NCBI GenBank assembly: GCA_903842235.1
Contig: CAIMLG010000030.1
Span: 1 to 42,653 of the forward strand
From: an uncultured Verrucomicrobia subdivision 3 bacterium
GTDB lineage: Bacteria > Verrucomicrobiota > Verrucomicrobiia > Limisphaerales > UBA11358
Reading direction: 5' to 3'
DNA length: 42,653 bases
Below are positions 8,332 through 16,617 of this stretch, one piece after another. The notes under the pieces are model-generated. The model saw nothing but the letters and a program-made list of their open reading frames with translations. It did no database searches and was not told where the DNA came from. Positions within the stretch are counted from its first letter, which is position 1, and each line of letters opens with the position of its first letter. The position numbers were made by a program, and so were the translations under genes.

Positions 8332-9678
8332 ATGAATGGCAATGCAAGCACAAGCAAAGCCGCCAGTTCTATTCTGGCAGCGGCTCAGGTTGTTCACACT
8401 CGTCAACATGCAAATGGAATATACCAGAAGGTGCAGGACGAACGCAAGCGCCCGATTCGAGGACTTTGGGTTCGTAATCAGCGTTATTATGCCCAAATGA
8501 CCGTGGAAGATCCCCACACGGGCAAAAAACAGGTCCGCCGGGTCCCGCTGGAAGGAGCCCGCACCCACGCCCAAGCCCGGCAACAATTCGAAGAACTTCT
8601 GGTCAACCGCCGCAAAGGCAACCTGACGACCCTCAAGCGCACCCCCACCTTTTCCGAATTCGCCGACAGTTATTTGGAATTTTACCACCAGGCCAAAGAC
8701 GCCAAGCGGGCCTCGACGCTGGAGACCGAGGCCTATGCCATTGACCGGTGGAAAGCCCAACTCGGAAATCTGCGCTTGAATCAGATCAAGCGCATACACG
8801 TCGACAGCTTCGTCGCCCGGCGGCAGTCCGAGAACAAATCAGCCAGGACGGTCAATCTGGAGGTGACGGTATTTCGCAACGTAATGAAGCGGGCCATTGA
8901 CCAGAAATTGATCGCCCAACTTCCGACGGAAAACCTGCGGCCGTTGAAATCAAAAGCTCGCAAACGCCAGCTGGTGATGCGCGCGCAAATTGATCAGATG
9001 CTCACTCTCTGCCACCAGCCGTGCTTTTACAACAGTCGCGTGGCTCAGCCCGGCGAGCGCGGGCAGAAACTGGCCAATGCCCAAGAATTTTCCGACTACT
9101 TGCGGCTGCTGTGCTTTTCCGGAGCCCGCAAGACCGAGGCCACCCGGCTCAAGTGGTCGGACATTGATTGGGACAACAAGCAGCTGACCATTGGTGCAGA
9201 TGGCGAGGTTAAGAACCGCAAGTGGCGGGTGGTGGATTTTAACCCGGATTTGGAGAAGTTGCTCGAAGAGATGAAGGCACGACGAGCGCCCGATTCCCAA
9301 TGGCTCTTCCCTTCCCCGCGCCGGGGAGAAGCCGATCGACCGATTAAAGAGTTCCGAGAGAGTCTGGGTTTGGTGCGAACGGCTGCCGACCTTGCCGCGT
9401 TTGGTTTTCACGACTGCCGGCACTTCTTCATTTCCATGTGCGTGATGTCAGGCATCGATTTCATGACCATCGCGCGCTGGGTGGGCCATCAAGATGGCGG
9501 GGTGCTGATCGGCAAGGTTTATGGCCATCTGTCCAATGAACACGCAAAGCGGCAAGCAGCGCGAATTGATTTTGGAGGCACCAAGCCTGAGCAGAACAAA
9601 GCCCCAGCCGCTGCCAAAGAGAAAACGACCGTCAAACCGGCTGCGGATGCTCAGAAAAACCAGTCCCCACCGGAATAA
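8332..9678 (+). CDS. Tyrosine recombinase (integrase 2), divergent from the tRNA
   Basis: The protein has 448 residues. After an N-terminal extension, a small beta-rich region (~45-75) resembles arm-binding domains. A SAM-like core-binding domain follows (~105-200), then a full catalytic domain: Arg266 (SGARKTEATRL), a Lys in the beta-hairpin near 294-298, box II H360-D-C-R363 with H364, His386 (WVGH) and the nucleophile Tyr397 (KVYGHL). All canonical catalytic positions are present, unlike integrase 1. The tail after ~415 is Lys/Pro/Ala-rich. It begins 79 bases from the tRNA 5' end and reads away from it. Immediately downstream are a perfect palindrome and an rpoC fragment. It probably mobilised a second element, now partly decayed. 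Confidence 0.92.
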   Translation: MNGNASTSKAASSILAAAQVVHTRQHANGIYQKVQDERKRPIRGLWVRNQRYYAQMTVEDPHTGKKQVRRVPLEGARTHAQARQQFEELLVNRRKGNLTTLKRTPTFSEFADSYLEFYHQAKDAKRASTLETEAYAIDRWKAQLGNLRLNQIKRIHVDSFVARRQSENKSARTVNLEVTVFRNVMKRAIDQKLIAQLPTENLRPLKSKARKRQLVMRAQIDQMLTLCHQPCFYNSRVAQPGERGQKLANAQEFSDYLRLLCFSGARKTEATRLKWSDIDWDNKQLTIGADGEVKNRKWRVVDFNPDLEKLLEEMKARRAPDSQWLFPSPRRGEADRPIKEFRESLGLVRTAADLAAFGFHDCRHFFISMCVMSGIDFMTIARWVGHQDGGVLIGKVYGHLSNEHAKRQAARIDFGGTKPEQNKAPAAAKEKTTVKPAADAQKNQSPPE

Positions 9679-9712
9679 GCCGGCCAGTCATCACCGGGCC
9701 CGCATATCCAAG

Positions 9713-9730
9713 TCTCGCCAATTGGCGAGA
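9713..9730. repeat. Perfect 18-bp palindrome downstream of integrase 2
   Basis: TCTCGCCAATTGGCGAGA reads the same on both strands. It lies 34 bases after the integrase 2 stop and 20 bases before the rpoC fragment stop. With no spacer it is a better protein-binding site or crossover site than a terminator hairpin. Its role is unknown. Confidence 0.6.
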
Positions 9731-9750
9731 AGGCAGAAATCTTGAACTGA

Positions 9751-9990
9751 TTATTGCTTAAAACCGGTGCCGGCCGGGATCAGTTTACCGGTCATCACCG
9801 ATGTCTGCATGCCACGGCCTTCGTCAGTCTTTCCCAGCACGGCAGCACGGGCCAGCACGCTGGTGGTGTTTTGAAACGCGGCGGATCCAAGGAAACTAGG
9901 GCTTTCCATGGCCGCCTTGCTGATGCTCAACAAAACAGGTTGGGCGGTGGCAGGGTGGTCGCCTTTAGCCGCCACCTGCTGATTGATCGC
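9751..9990 (-). pseudogene. rpoC: 3' fragment of rpoC (RNA polymerase beta' C-terminus)
   Basis: The minus strand encodes about 70-75 residues that match the conserved end of RpoC: PVLLSISKAAMESPSF, then SAAFQNTTSVLARAA, then GKLIPAGTGF and a TAA stop (9751-9753). In canonical RpoC these correspond to PVLLGITKAS, ISAASFQETTKVLTEAA and GRLIPAGTG. Similarity stops near 9985-9990, where the other strand begins to encode a hydrolase, so the rest of rpoC is absent. The frame itself is intact. It is therefore a displaced 3' fragment, not a working polymerase subunit, and lies directly beside an integrase. It could be the target-gene end carried by an integrated element or the product of another recombination. 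Confidence 0.85.
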
Positions 9991-9994
9991 CTTA

Positions 9995-11068
9995 AGAACA
10001 TTTCGGTCAGCGACCCGAACGCGGTGCAGTTGATCTATTATTTCCCGCCCAACCCGGTGGGCGTGATCTTTGGTTTCCATGGCCTCGGTGGCTCCGCAGC
10101 CAATTGGTTCACCAACGCCGTGGAGATGCGTATGTTTCTGCAAGATGCGGTGGCGGCGGGCTATGCGGTGTGTGCGCTCGATAGCTCGGATCGCGTGAAT
10201 AAGCAGTGGAGTGGCACGGCATCGCGGATCGGGACCGGATATCGTGAACGTGCAAGCCGCCACCACTTTCTTCGTCGGTCTCGGCCTCATGACGTCGAGC
10301 ACCCCGAGGTTTTCGGTCGGTATGTCGAATGGCGGTGGATTTGCGCCGCTCGCGTCTTTTTACCTCGGCTTCAATGCCTGCGGAATCTACTGCGCCGGCG
10401 CCGCTATCCCGCTTTTCAACATCACGACCGTGCCGACGGTTTGGAGTCTGGGGCGAAATGATGACCTTTACGATCACACGACATTTCTTGCGAATGCCAC
10501 CACGGCCCTGGCGAGTCTCACGACCCGAGGCGTCGGGGGCGAGCTGCGCGAAAACTTGCCGTCGCCGGTGTATCCGCGCCGCTTCCTCCGCATCCCGGGG
10601 CTGTCGGCCGCGGATTCGCAGGCGATTTACGACAGCTTGAACAGCGGCGGCTTCCTCGATGCGCTCGGCTACCTGCTCGCCGACCCCGTTTCGGACACCA
10701 ACTGGATGAGCGGCATTCCAGCGCGATACGCCGCGTTCGATCAAGCCATTGGGGCCCAACTCAACTGCTGTTACAGCGAGCACAATTTCTTCTCGGATTT
10801 TGATAACAAGGTGCTCCAGTTTTTCGGCGCGCGCCATCCACCACTCAATGGGCGCGGTGCCGTGCAAACGTTGACTCGTGACGCCAGCGGCATCGTGGAG
10901 CTAACCATCGCTGCCGATCCCGGGCAGACCTACGAATTGCTGGGATCTCCCGACTTGGTAACGTGGACCCCCCTTTTCACCAACACTTACTCGGCCGGGA
11001 CATTCGATTTTACGGATACCGCGGCGTCCGGCTTCACGCGACGTTTCTACCGGACGATCTCGCCATAA
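9995..11068 (+). pseudogene. 5'-truncated, frameshifted PHB-depolymerase-like alpha/beta hydrolase
   Basis: Two overlapping frames together encode an exported-type alpha/beta hydrolase. The first frame gives LIYYFPPNPVGVIFGFHGLGG (oxyanion-hole HG region) and AVCALDSSDRVNKQWSG. The second frame carries the nucleophile elbow GMSNGGGFA and continues to the stop at 11066-11068. The switch needs a single-base change between about 10215 and 10245. The 5' end merges into the rpoC fragment, so no start or signal peptide remains. The last ~60 residues (TYELLGSPDLVTWTPL ... RRFYRTISP) form a small C-terminal module typical of secreted verrucomicrobial proteins. The combination of truncation and frameshift argues for a dead gene, though the frameshift alone could be a sequence error. 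Confidence 0.75.
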
Positions 11069-11137
11069 GGCCGCGCATCATCGCGAGAGCCCACCGGTGC
11101 GGGCAGGCATACAACGTCATGAGCACAGCCGACCAGA

Positions 11138-11296
11138 ATGCAACACATCCCCGATATTAACGGCGATGCTCGGGTCGCCGCGCCGACCGACGAGCAGATT
11201 CGGCAGGCCGGCCCGAATTTGGACACACGTGAGGGCGAGGCTTTCGTGATCCGCAGTTTATCCACCGACGACTGCACCTTACTCGCTAGAAAGTAG
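11138..11296 (+). CDS. Doubtful 52-residue ORF
   Basis: The frame runs from ATG 11138 to TAG 11294-11296 and encodes a hydrophilic peptide beginning MQHIPDINGDARVAA and ending TLLARK. There is no clear ribosome site and I recognise no family. It may be a chance frame or a remnant of a larger gene. Confidence 0.2.
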   Translation: MQHIPDINGDARVAAPTDEQIRQAGPNLDTREGEAFVIRSLSTDDCTLLARK

Positions 11297-11529
11297 TTCC
11301 TGACTATGCACATTCCGCCCAAAAATTAGTTCGCGTTGCTCAAATTAAATTGGTTCGCGCTGTATTCCACTCCCGCGCAGCGTCAAGTATGTGAGCCCGC
11401 AGGAAAAGCAATTTCCTGTCAGTTTCAAGGTCTGAGCCAGCTCAGCTTCGCCAATCGTGCCCGTGATATAATGGCCGACCACCCTCCGAAAACCGTGCGC
11501 CTTGTCCGGCGGCACCTTCCGCAATTTAG

Positions 11530-11592
11530 TCCCCGGGTGAACTCACCGCAAAAAACCCCCGCTGGAGCCGGGTCATCCGTTCGTTCACGGCC
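11530..11592 (-). pseudogene. Remnant of a second ykgJ 3' end
   Basis: These ~62 bases align with 14251-14312, the 3' end and downstream flank of the intact ykgJ-family gene, with roughly 80 per cent identity by eye. On the minus strand they encode AVNERMTRLQRGFF, against AVNDLMTRLQRDFL in the intact gene. The rest of that gene is missing. The remnant sits just upstream of the first fused synthase gene, suggesting that a ykgJ-synthase segment was once duplicated and then mostly lost. Confidence 0.65.
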
Positions 11593-11664
11593 CCAATGCC
11601 GTCAGCCGCGGACGGGCGTCGTCGCGGGCACGGGGCGGCGGCGGAATTCGTTCTGGAGATTGAA

Positions 11665-14203
11665 ATGGCGGGGCGACAACATCCCCCCATGTGGATTTAT
11701 GCCGCGACCATTTTTGCCGGCTCATTCCTGCTCTTCCAAGTGCAGCCGCTGATCGGTAAATATATTCTCCCGTGGTTTGGGGGTGGGCCCGGGGTGTGGA
11801 CGACCTGCCTGTTGTTTTTTCAGCTGGTCTTGCTGGGCGGTTACGCTTACGCGCATCTGATCTCGCGCTGGCTTCAGCCGCGCCGGCAGGCCATCGTACA
11901 TCTGATCCTGCTCGGCACCGCCTTGGCACTGCTGCCCATCACGCCCGCCGACACGTGGAAGCCGGTGGGCCCCGGGAATCCGACCTGGCAAATCCTCATT
12001 TTGCTGACGGGGTGCCTGGGGTTGCCGTATTTTGTCCTCTCGGCCACGGGGCCATTACTGCAGCACTGGTTCAGCCGCACCCATCCCAGCGTGTCCCCCT
12101 ACCGCCTGTTTTCCCTGTCGAACACCGGCTCATTGCTGGCCTTGGTCAGCTACCCGGTCTATTTTGAGACCCATTTCACGCGCAAAGCCCAGGCCGGGCT
12201 GTGGGGCTTGGCTCTGGCCGCGTATACGGTCGGCTGTGTTTTTTGCGTCGTTAAATTATGGCAGACTACGGGTATTGAACCACTGACGTCAAAGGGCCAA
12301 ACGCCGGCTCCGGAGCTGGAAAAGGATAGTCCCGGAGCCGGCTGTTCCAGCGCCCCAATGGTTCCCAACAACCGTCTGATGTGGCTGCTCCTGCCCGCCT
12401 GCGCCTCGGCGCTGCTGCTGGCCACCACCAACAAGCTGTGTCAGGACGTGGCGGTGATTCCTTTTCTATGGGTGCTGCCGCTGGCGCTTTACCTGGTGAG
12501 CTTTATCATCTGCTTCGACAACCCGCGTTGGTATGCCCGCCCGCCGTTCGTCCTGGCGCTGACCGCTGCCTGGGGGGGGGCGTTTGCTGGGTCTTGTTTC
12601 GCGGCACCGAGGCATCCCTATACTGGCAATTGCTGATTTATCCCAGCGGTCTCCTGATTTGCTGTCTGATCTGTCATGGTGAACTCTACCGGCTCAAACC
12701 CGATCCCCGGCATCTGACCGGATATTATTTGATGATCGCGGCCGGCGGCGCCTTGGGGGGCGTGGCGGTGGCGGTTGTCGCCCCCTGATTTTCACCGACT
12801 ACTATGAATTGCCGTGGAGCCTGCTGTTGTGCGGCGGCCTGCTGCTGGCGCTCGTGTGCTCGGGGGGGCCGGCGCCGGGCCGGCGGCCGTTCTGGCGGTT
12901 CTTCACCGGGACGTGGCTGGCCCTTTTCCTGACCGTCTTTGGCGTTCTCTTCTGGCAGCAATCCCACGATGCGAAAATTTTAAAAATTGAGAAATCGAGG
13001 AATTTCTATGGCGTGTTAACCGTGACCAGTGTGGGCCGGAACCAGCCGGACTGGCATTATAATCTCTCCCACGGCTCCACCCTGCACGGCCAGCAGTTCG
13101 CCGACCCGTTCCGGGCCGCTTGGCCGACAACCTATTATTCCGAAAAAAGCGGGGTGGGCCTGGCGTTGCAGGCCTTGCCGGCGGGTAGCCGGCGCATTGG
13201 CGTGGTCGGCTTGGGCGCCGGCACGCTGGCCGCCTATGCCCGGGCGGGCGATTATTTCCGCTTTTACGAAATCAACCCCGCCGTGGTGCGGCTCGCCGGC
13301 GCGCGGTTCACGTTCATTGCCAACGCCCGGGGAACAGTGGAGATTATCCTCGGCGACGCTCGCCTGGCGCTGGAGCGGGAGCCGCCCCAGGGATTTGACC
13401 TGCTCGTCCTCGACGCCTTCAACAGCGATGCCATTCCCATGCACTTGCTGACCCGGGAAGCCTTCGCGATTTACGAGCGGCACCTATCGCCCGGCGGCAT
13501 CATCGCGGTGCATATTTCCAACCGGAGCTTGAACCTCGAACCGGTGGTGCTCAATGCCGCCCGGCAGTTCAATTACCAGGCGATTGCCATTGATAACAGC
13601 GCCACCCCGGAGCAATGGTGGGTCATGGACTCCGAGTGGATGCTGTTGTCCCGCAACCGGGAAATCCTGCAGGCTCCGGCCATCAGCCTCGCCGCCCGCC
13701 CCCTGCAAACCCAGCCGACCAGCCTGCCTCCCTGGACGGACGATTTTGCCAGTCTGTTTCCCATCCTCCGGGTGCAAGCGCGGCCCGAAATTAATCCCGC
13801 CTATGGCAACGAGCAGTCGCAAATCGCCATCCGCCTGTGTCAGCAAGGAAAAATCAAAGAAGCAATCAAAGGTTATCGTCAAGCCATCCGGTTGCATCCC
13901 CGCATGCCGGAACTGCTGAATAACCTGGCCTGGCTACTGGCCACCGGCCCGAATCCCGACTGCCGGAACGGCCCCCAAGCCGTCCAATTTGCCGAGCGGG
14001 CCTGTCAATTGACCCGTTACCGCGCGATCACCATAATTGGCACCCTGGCGGCAGCCTATGCCGAAGCCGGCCGCTTTGATGAGGCCATGGCCACCGCCCA
14101 AAGAGCCTGCACTCTGGCCGCCAGAAACGGGGAGACGGATTTGCTCCAGAAAAACCAGCAATTGCTTGAACGATATCGGCGGCTCGAACCGGCGCGGGAA
14201 TAA
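11665..14203 (+). pseudogene. Fused membrane/spermidine-synthase-like protein 1, interrupted by two frameshifts
   Basis: Three consecutive frames form one protein. An N-terminal multi-pass membrane half starts MAGRQHPPMWIYAATIFAGS, with a GGAG ribosome site 6 bases before ATG 11665. It is followed by a Rossmann spermidine-synthase-like domain (VVGLGAGTLAAYARAG, FYEINPAVV, GDARLAL, LDAFNSDAIPMHLLT) and C-terminal TPR-like helices (~13800-14160). Frame is lost at a G9 run (12572-12580) and again at a C5 run (12781-12785); one extra base in each run restores continuous homology, giving APLIFTDYYELPW across the second. Either the assembly has homopolymer errors or the gene is decaying. Members are annotated as fused MFS/spermidine synthases, but true polyamine synthesis is unproven; the acidic catalytic-loop residues are present. 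Confidence 0.8.
12303..12342. repeat. 11-bp inverted repeat in the linker of fused synthase 1
   Basis: GCCGGCTCCGG (12303-12313) and CCGGAGCCGGC (12332-12342) are exact reverse complements with an 18-base loop. They lie in a Pro/Glu/Ser-rich, poorly conserved stretch of the membrane half. This could be a small palindromic insertion within the coding sequence. Confidence 0.5.
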
Positions 14204-14263
14204 AAGCTTCCAGTTATAGCAGGTGGGTTCGGACCCTGGTGATCCATCCGTCTCCGGGTGAAA

Positions 14264-14776
14264 TCAGCGCAGAAAATCCCGCTGGAGGCGCGTCATCAGG
14301 TCGTTCACCGCCAGCATCAACTTGCCGTGCCGCTCCGCTCCCGCCTCATCGGCCAGATCCACCGGGGCGGCCATCGCCTCGGCATAGCGATGCGTCAGCG
14401 CCATCTGCTCCTCGCGCTGGCCTAGCGAGCGCAGCAGCTCACGCACGCGATCGGCAAGCTGTTTCGCAGCGGTAATTTTTTTCAACGCCGCCGCCGGCGT
14501 CAGTTCCGCGTCCGCCACGCGCTGGAGCAAGCCGCAGTCAAATGCCCGGCAGCGCTTCGGCCGGTCGGGATAAATCTGGCACAGCCGGCCGGCGAAGCAG
14601 CGACAGGGCTGGTCAAACGCGAGCCGGGTTTTGGTTTTGGGATAAAGTTTCAGCCCGGCTTTCCGCAGCTTTTGGGCGTCGTCCCCCGCGCGCAGTTCCA
14701 CGTCAGCAAACAGCGTGCTGTCGCAGCACAGGCCGCAGTGCGGACAGAACTGGGTGATCTCGTCAGCGGTGGCCAT
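14264..14776 (-). CDS. YkgJ-family cysteine-cluster protein
   Basis: This is a small cytoplasmic metal-binding protein of the YkgJ (UPF0153) family. The N-terminal cluster is CPHCGLCC (Cys 11, 14, 17, 18 from the chosen start), followed by CRCFAGRLC and a C-terminal CRAFDC, the usual YkgJ cysteine pattern thought to bind zinc or an Fe-S cluster. I choose the ATG at 14776 (MATADEITQF) over one 13 codons upstream because it gives a 14-base overlap with the alkyltransferase stop and a typical family N-terminus. It is the last gene of a four-gene minus-strand operon. A 3' remnant of a second copy lies at 11530-11592. The biochemical role of the family is unknown. Confidence 0.88.
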   Translation of the reverse strand: MATADEITQFCPHCGLCCDSTLFADVELRAGDDAQKLRKAGLKLYPKTKTRLAFDQPCRCFAGRLCQIYPDRPKRCRAFDCGLLQRVADAELTPAAALKKITAAKQLADRVRELLRSLGQREEQMALTHRYAEAMAAPVDLADEAGAERHGKLMLAVNDLMTRLQRDFLR

Positions 14777-15308
14777 GCGGGGTTGCGAGGGAAGCCGCCT
14801 CGGCAAACGTGACACCTTCGCGCTGGAGCAAGTGAATTTTCCAAACCAGGCCGCCGGAAAAGCCGCCGAGCCGGCGGTTGGCCGCCAGCACGCGATGGCA
14901 GGGGATCAACACGGGAATGGGATTCGCCCCACACGCGCCGCCGACGGCCCGCACCGCCCGGGGCCGCCCGATGGCGCGGGCGATTTCGCCGTAGCTTTGC
15001 GTCTGACCAATCGAAATTTTTTGCAGGGCGCTCCAGACACTTTGCTGAAATTCCGTTCCGACCAAATCCAGCGGTGGCAATGCTCTGGGCGGGCGGCCGG
15101 CGAGAATGGCTTTTAGTGCCGTTGCGGTGAAGCGATGCCAGCGACGGATCGGGCCGGAGATTTTTTCCGCCGCGCCCCGGTTGACCTTTCGGCCAGGCCG
15201 ACCAGCGGGGAAATTCAGTTCCGCCAGACCCCGGGCCGAGTAGTGCGCCCGAAATACCCCGGCCGGCGTGGCGATCTCCAGCGCGATGCGTTTTGCCGGC
15301 GCGTTCAT
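14763..15308 (-). CDS. ogt: Methylated-DNA--protein-cysteine methyltransferase
   Basis: This suicide repair enzyme removes alkyl groups from O6-alkylguanine (and O4-alkylthymine) by transferring them to its own cysteine. The active-site motif is IPCHRV with Cys137, followed by the LAANRRLGGFSGGLVWK stretch that closes the pocket. The helix-turn-helix region VWSALQKISIGQTQSYGEIA precedes it. At 181 residues it is a standard Ogt/MGMT length without an Ada N-terminal domain. Its ATG directly abuts the stop of the upstream membrane protein (TAAATG), and its end overlaps the ykgJ-family gene, so the four genes are translationally coupled. Assignment is secure; choice between ogt and similar names is by convention. 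Confidence 0.93.
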   Translation of the reverse strand: MNAPAKRIALEIATPAGVFRAHYSARGLAELNFPAGRPGRKVNRGAAEKISGPIRRWHRFTATALKAILAGRPPRALPPLDLVGTEFQQSVWSALQKISIGQTQSYGEIARAIGRPRAVRAVGGACGANPIPVLIPCHRVLAANRRLGGFSGGLVWKIHLLQREGVTFAEAASLATPHGHR

Positions 15309-15824
15309 TTAATGTTTCGCAAAGAAGTGGTAAAACAGGCCGAACAACACGGCCGAAACGCTGACGACCAGCCAGATGAAGCGGCGGCGCGCCACGCGTT
15401 TTTCGTAGCGCAGCGGGCGCAGACCGTGAACGCCGCCCGCCGCGAGATAATTGACGAGGCGGGGATTGCTGGTGGTCGGCCCGCGAAAATGGTTGCTCAA
15501 GCGCTGCCACAGCGCCGGGAGATCGTATTTGCGCACGCCCAGATCGTTGAACAGCTCCGTCGCCTCGGCGTCCGGACGGGGCGCGACCTTGGCCAGGCTC
15601 AATTCTTCAAACACCGGCTCACTGGCGCGGGGCGGCGGCGGGGCGGCGGCGGGTTTGCTAGGAGCTTGGCCGGGCGGCGGCGTGGTGGAGCGAAAGCGCG
15701 GTTCGGGCGCGCCGGCCAGTTGCGTGTCCAGCTTCTTGATTTCCGCTTCCAGCGCGGCGATCTCGTCGCCCAGCGCGCGGGCTTTGGCGGAAATCAGGTC
15801 GGGCTTTTTTTTGGAAAACGCCAT
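15309..15824 (-). CDS. Coiled-coil, C-tail-anchored membrane protein
   Basis: The protein is 171 residues. Residues ~10-40 form a charged heptad-like coiled coil (IAALEAEIKKLDTQL). A Pro/Ala-rich linker follows to ~80, then a folded or amphipathic segment with LPALWQRLSNHF. A single hydrophobic segment near the C-terminus (FIWLVVSVSAVLFGLFYHFF) would leave the N-terminus in the cytoplasm. A GAGGAG ribosome site lies before the ATG in the 6-base gap from the upstream gene. I recognise no family. Its partner upstream has the same architecture, so the two may form a heteromeric membrane complex. Confidence 0.75.
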   Translation of the reverse strand: MAFSKKKPDLISAKARALGDEIAALEAEIKKLDTQLAGAPEPRFRSTTPPPGQAPSKPAAAPPPPRASEPVFEELSLAKVAPRPDAEATELFNDLGVRKYDLPALWQRLSNHFRGPTTSNPRLVNYLAAGGVHGLRPLRYEKRVARRRFIWLVVSVSAVLFGLFYHFFAKH

Positions 15825-15830
15825 GGCTCC

Positions 15831-16505
15831 TCAGTGCGACCGTGTCAGGATGGCAATAAACACGGCCAGCGCGCCCAGCGCCACGAGCAGCAACGGCCAG
15901 GTCAGCGCCAGGCCGATTTTGCAAAGCTGGCCAAAGCCCAGGTCGGCGAGCGCCGTGGCTGGGCTGGCCGGCGCGGCCGGCGCTTCGCTGGCGGGCTGGT
16001 TTTCGCCGGCGAGCACGGGCAGCTTGAGCCGGGCGGAATTCCATTCCATCCGCGCATTCTCGATGGTGGTCAGGGCGCGCGTGAGTTCGATCTGGAAATT
16101 CTCCTTCGTCCACGTTTCGTCGTGGATGGTTTGCACCTTGGCGAGCGCCTCGCGGAAATCCGCCGTGGTCTTGCTCATCTGCTCTGCGTCGCGCCGGGCG
16201 CTGAACTCCGCCTCCTCCAGCAGGCCGAGGCCGCGGGTGAGCTGTTGCAGGATTTCCTGCCGGCCGGTCTGAAATTCGCCCTGGCGGCGGCGCAATTCCT
16301 CCAGGCCGGCGCGCTCCCGCTCCAGTTCCTCCTGGGCGCGCTTGAGTTCCACCAGCTTCTGCTGGGCCTCGACGACCTTGCGGTCCACGTCCTCGCGGGA
16401 TGGCGCGCGGAACGGACTGCCGCCGGGCGCGGGCGCGGCGTAAGACGATTTCTGCGTCGTGAAATCGGTGTCAATAAATTCGTTGGAGTCGTATTCGCCA
16501 GCCAT
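15831..16505 (-). CDS. Coiled-coil membrane protein, first gene of the ogt operon
   Basis: The protein is 224 residues. After an acidic, disordered N-terminus there is a long coiled coil (residues ~38-150, rich in Glu, Arg, Gln and Leu). An Ala/Pro linker and one C-terminal membrane helix (IGLALTWPLLLVALGALAVFIAIL) complete it. No enzyme motif is seen. It heads the minus-strand operon that continues with a similar tail-anchored protein, the alkyltransferase and the YkgJ protein. The 112-base gap to the divergent fused synthase 2 must hold the promoters for both directions. Function unknown; a structural or scaffolding role is only a guess. Confidence 0.75.
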   Translation of the reverse strand: MAGEYDSNEFIDTDFTTQKSSYAAPAPGGSPFRAPSREDVDRKVVEAQQKLVELKRAQEELERERAGLEELRRRQGEFQTGRQEILQQLTRGLGLLEEAEFSARRDAEQMSKTTADFREALAKVQTIHDETWTKENFQIELTRALTTIENARMEWNSARLKLPVLAGENQPASEAPAAPASPATALADLGFGQLCKIGLALTWPLLLVALGALAVFIAILTRSH

Positions 16506-16617
16506 GGGGCGATTCTAGCGGTGGGCGGCGCCGTGTAAAGCGGGTTTGCTTGGGCGCACCCGCCGGCGAAATGATTAGCCGCTTGCTAGCGATTCCGATA
16601 ATCCCTAGCTTCCGCTC

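Larger units (their letters stand above)
11069..11664. other. Mostly non-coding decayed stretch
   Basis: Nothing convincing is encoded here apart from a doubtful 52-codon ORF (11138-11296, plus strand) and a ykgJ 3' remnant at 11530-11592. Longer frames in this stretch lack ribosome sites and recognisable motifs. Together with the broken genes to the left it looks like degraded insertion debris. Confidence 0.5.

Noticed and set aside
12572-12580. Programmed frameshifting at the G9 run of fused synthase 1
   Set aside because: A second independent shift is needed 200 bases later at a C5 run, so errors or decay are simpler.
14221-14250. GGTTCGGACCC looking like a tRNA T arm
   Set aside because: No acceptor stem, anticodon arm or D arm can be drawn around it.
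15135-16538. 467-codon plus-strand frame opposite the ogt operon
   Set aside because: It runs antisense to a conserved alkyltransferase and two coiled-coil genes and is Arg/Gly/Gln-rich without motifs.
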